From DHVE2 group archaeon (GTDB taxonomy: Archaea > Thermoplasmatota > Thermoplasmata > Thermoplasmatales > Aciduliprofundaceae): a stretch of DNA of 6,187 nucleotides. Of the stretch, positions 4,766 to 6,187 are shown one piece after another. The notes beneath the pieces are model-generated. The model saw only the letters and a program-made list of their open reading frames with translations, searched no databases and had not been told where the DNA came from. Both the position numbers and the translations under genes were made by a program. The stretch lies in assembly GCA_026986135.1 (NCBI GenBank), contig JALSPD010000181.1, positions 1 to 6,187 on the forward strand, written 5' to 3'. Numbering within the stretch: the stretch's first letter is position 1; each line of letters begins with the position of its first letter.

Positions 4766-5533
4766 ATGGAGATAAACAAGGGAGTGAACAAGAACAACAA
4801 AGAATTTGTGAATATTGAAAAAGAAATAATCAAACTTCTTAAAAAAACCGTAATAGTAGGACTGATTGGATTATCACTCATAATCTTACTTCCATTCCTC
4901 ATAATATACGCATACTACCACCCATCACACCCCCTCTCACAAATATTACTAGCAACATGGGGCATGCTAACTCCTATGACTCTAGTATACCTCTCAATTC
5001 TTAGGGGAAGATACTTTACTCTAAAGGAAAGCGCTTGCAGAGTGGGCTGGATATATACCCACAATCCATTTATAGATGATGAAAAGTGGGCTAAAGTGCT
5101 TTATATTATGGGCATCGGGATATTATTTGGGTATGTGATCATACCGTTATACACGATACCATTCGTATGCAATACTATTTTTGGTATTTTTCTAAGCACA
5201 TTCATTCTTACCATGCCATATCGCCTAAAAAGGAAACTTAAAAAGAATGGGTTAACTCTGGAACATTATCTGCCCTATCCAAAAAATGCAGAAGAACTTG
5301 TATCCGAAATAAAAGATTTTCTTGGAAAGGATGGAGTTGAAATAAAGAAATACGGAAGATTATGGAAGATAAAGTATGAGGGAATAAAAATATGGATAAG
5401 AGAAAAACCAAAAAATTGCAGTGTCTGTTATCACATCTCTATAGTGGGTTTTAATAGCACAACATGGCTTTATCATGGATTTGAAATCATCCGTTTGCTA
5501 AGCAAATATGATATTGACCTGAATAAATCATAA
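4766..5533 (+). CDS. Uncharacterised four-helix membrane protein
   Basis: I do not recognise this protein. From the ATG at 4766 it has 255 residues: a charged N terminus (1-27), membrane helices at about 28-50, 58-78, 109-130 and 132-150, then a basic link (RLKRKLKKNG) and a soluble C-terminal domain (about 165-255). That domain has alternating helices and strands (for example EELVSEIKDFLGK, WKIKYEGIKIWIREK, CYHISIVGF). I chose the ATG at 4766 because AGGAG (4754-4758) lies 7 nt upstream. The frame also has an ATG at 4730 and a TTG at 4724 that overlaps the panE stop (TTGA), giving up to 269 aa. Both ends probably face the cytoplasm given the even helix number and the basic residues flanking helix 4. 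It is the last gene of the TPR-GtrA-panE cluster. Two cysteines in NCSVC (217-221) might bind metal, but no second pair is evident. Confidence 0.75.
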   Translation: MEINKGVNKNNKEFVNIEKEIIKLLKKTVIVGLIGLSLIILLPFLIIYAYYHPSHPLSQILLATWGMLTPMTLVYLSILRGRYFTLKESACRVGWIYTHNPFIDDEKWAKVLYIMGIGILFGYVIIPLYTIPFVCNTIFGIFLSTFILTMPYRLKRKLKKNGLTLEHYLPYPKNAEELVSEIKDFLGKDGVEIKKYGRLWKIKYEGIKIWIREKPKNCSVCYHISIVGFNSTTWLYHGFEIIRLLSKYDIDLNKS

Positions 5534-5534
5534 C

Positions 5535-5557
5535 AAACTTAAAACACCCATCAAAAG
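5535..5557 (-). terminator. T-rich terminator of tRNA-Ser
   Basis: After the tRNA 3' end the minus strand reads CTTTTGATGGGTGTTTTAAG. The two T4 runs separated by 8 nt fit archaeal oligo-T termination. The element lies just beyond the stop of the convergent membrane-protein gene. Confidence 0.45.
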
Positions 5558-5639
5558 CGCGGGGAGGGGGATTTGAACCCCCGCGGGCAATAGCCCAATG
5601 GCTTAGCAGGCCATCGCCGTACCACTCGGCCATCCCCGC
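5558..5639 (-). tRNA. tRNA-Ser (anticodon GCT)
   Basis: This is an 82-nt type II tRNA with a long variable arm. The acceptor is GCGGGGA/TCCCCGC, the D arm starts GCCG, the anticodon stem ATGGC/GCCAT surrounds CTGCTAA with anticodon GCT (codons AGC/AGT), the variable arm contains GGGC-TATT-GCCC, and the T stem GGGGG/CCCCC surrounds TTCAAAT. The G discriminator is the serine identity base. No CCA is encoded and there is no intron. The long variable arm and anticodon separate it from Arg or Leu tRNAs. Confidence 0.96.
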
Positions 5640-5662
5640 CATACGGGAAATGCCCGATGTGG

Positions 5663-5670
5663 TATATAAA
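5663..5670 (-). promoter_or_regulatory. Predicted TATA box for tRNA-Ser
   Basis: On the minus strand TTTATATA (with a longer run AATTTTTATATACC) is centred about 27 nt upstream of the mature tRNA 5' end. The primary transcript would start at or within a few bases of the mature end. Confidence 0.6.
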
Positions 5671-5688
5671 AATTATCACATGGCAAGG

Positions 5689-5695
5689 TTAAATA
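5689..5695 (+). promoter_or_regulatory. Predicted TATA box for the dCMP deaminase gene
   Basis: TTAAATA is centred about 25 nt before the ATG at 5717, with the spacing seen at the other leaderless genes here. The 5640-5716 interval thus carries two separate divergent promoters, this one and the tRNA-Ser box. Confidence 0.5.
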
Positions 5696-5716
5696 GTCCC
5701 CTGCGGATACCCCCAT

Positions 5717-6181
5717 ATGAGGCCCTCATGGGACGAGTACTTTATGAGAATGGCGTATCTTGTGGCTACGCGGTCCACATGTACCCGCAGACATGTGGGG
5801 GCTGTTATTGTTAAAGACCGTCGCGTTCTTGCAACAGGCTACAATGGTCCCCCGCGGGGACTGGCCCACTGCGATATTACTGGCTGCATAAGAGAGGAGT
5901 TGGAAATACCAAGTGGTGAAAGACATGAACTGTGCAGAGGGCTTCATGCGGAGCAAAACGCCATAATTCAGGCGGCAGTGCATGGAGTATCCATCAAAGA
6001 TGCCACAATATACGTTACCAATCATCCATGCGTTGTATGCGCTAAAATGATAATAAATGCGCAGATAAGGGAAATAGTTTATGCTGAGGGGTATCCAGAT
6101 GACCTTGCCAAGCTCATGCTTCTTGAAAGCGGAATCAAGGTAAGACGCTACTCACTCCCAGAGATGCAAAGAGAACAATGA
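5717..6181 (+). CDS. Deoxycytidylate (dCMP) deaminase family protein
   Basis: The 154-residue cytoplasmic zinc enzyme most likely converts dCMP to dUMP, feeding thymidylate synthesis. The cytidine/deoxycytidylate deaminase signature is clear: HAEQN (H77 ligand, E79 proton shuttle) and PCVVC (C105 and C108 ligands). The N terminus SWDEYFMRMAYLVATRSTCTRRHVGAVIV and GYNGPPRG are typical of the dCMP deaminase (ComEB-like) branch rather than tRNA or guanine deaminases. C52, C57, H70 and C73, in the insertion before the active site, resemble the extra structural-zinc/nucleotide region of this branch. Length is normal. The ATG at 5717 follows a TATA-like box with leaderless spacing and no Shine-Dalgarno sequence. 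Its stop TGA overlaps an ATG (ATGA) of a downstream gene, so it probably leads an operon. Substrate preference is inferred from family resemblance. Confidence 0.92.
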   Translation: MRPSWDEYFMRMAYLVATRSTCTRRHVGAVIVKDRRVLATGYNGPPRGLAHCDITGCIREELEIPSGERHELCRGLHAEQNAIIQAAVHGVSIKDATIYVTNHPCVVCAKMIINAQIREIVYAEGYPDDLAKLMLLESGIKVRRYSLPEMQREQ

Positions 6182-6187
6182 ATCCTG
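6178..6187 (+). CDS. Possible start of a downstream gene (cut by window end)
   Basis: ATGAATCCTG begins at 6178 and overlaps the dCMP deaminase stop in an ATGA arrangement, the usual sign of translational coupling. Only three codons (Met-Asn-Pro) are visible, so no product can be suggested. No clear Shine-Dalgarno sequence precedes it. Confidence 0.3.

Noticed and set aside
3776..4902. Minus-strand open frames at 3776-3961, 4052-4540 and 4651-4902
   Set aside because: They are opposite GtrA, panE and the membrane-protein gene, and lack motifs or start signals of their own.
5726..6025. Minus-strand 99-residue frame opposite the dCMP deaminase
   Set aside because: The plus strand carries intact deaminase catalytic motifs; the antisense product has no recognisable feature.

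Overview
The window looks like a piece of a moderately AT-rich archaeal chromosome, most likely a thermophilic euryarchaeon. A Thermoplasmata/Aciduliprofundum-like lineage is my guess and was not tested. The archaeal reading rests on four things seen in the sequence. Several genes have a TATA-like box 22-31 nt upstream of the start codon and no room for a 5' leader, which is the leaderless promoter pattern. Two tRNA genes lack an encoded CCA and have almost pure G:C acceptor and T stems in an otherwise AT-rich sequence, which suggests heat adaptation. The CRISPR repeat ends in ATTGAAAG, typical of archaeal type I/III systems. The protein set also has an archaeal flavour (LigB/MEMO-like protein, TPR protein, GtrA, ketopantoate reductase).

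Layout. Positions 1-392 hold the leader-proximal end of a CRISPR array read on the minus strand: six identical 30-bp repeats, five complete spacers and one cut spacer. Its AT-rich leader lies to the right (393-532). No cas genes are visible. Two minus-strand genes follow: a six-helix DUF998-type membrane protein (533-1096) and a membrane-anchored protein with a winged-helix-like domain and a C-terminal zinc ribbon (1140-1655). The second gene is divergent from a plus-strand class III extradiol dioxygenase (LigB)-family gene (1708-2490), and the two appear to share one palindromic TATA element midway between their start codons. A minus-strand tRNA-Phe(GAA) follows at 2499-2571.

From 2647 to 5533 four plus-strand genes form a tightly packed, probable operon: a seven-repeat TPR protein, a GtrA-family membrane protein, ketopantoate reductase (PanE, coenzyme A biosynthesis) and an unrecognised four-helix membrane protein. 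They overlap or nearly abut, with an unusually long GtrA/PanE overlap of about 71-77 nt. A minus-strand tRNA-Ser(GCT) (5558-5639) and a plus-strand dCMP deaminase (5717-6181) close the window. The deaminase stop overlaps the ATG of a gene that runs off the end.

Functionally this is mostly ordinary housekeeping and membrane genes next to an adaptive-immunity locus. I see no convincing new multi-gene system. The points most worth following are the spacer that translates to an exonuclease-motif-like peptide, the symmetric bidirectional promoter, the GtrA tail overprinted on the PanE nucleotide-binding loop, the repeats inside the CRISPR leader, and the two uncharacterised membrane proteins.
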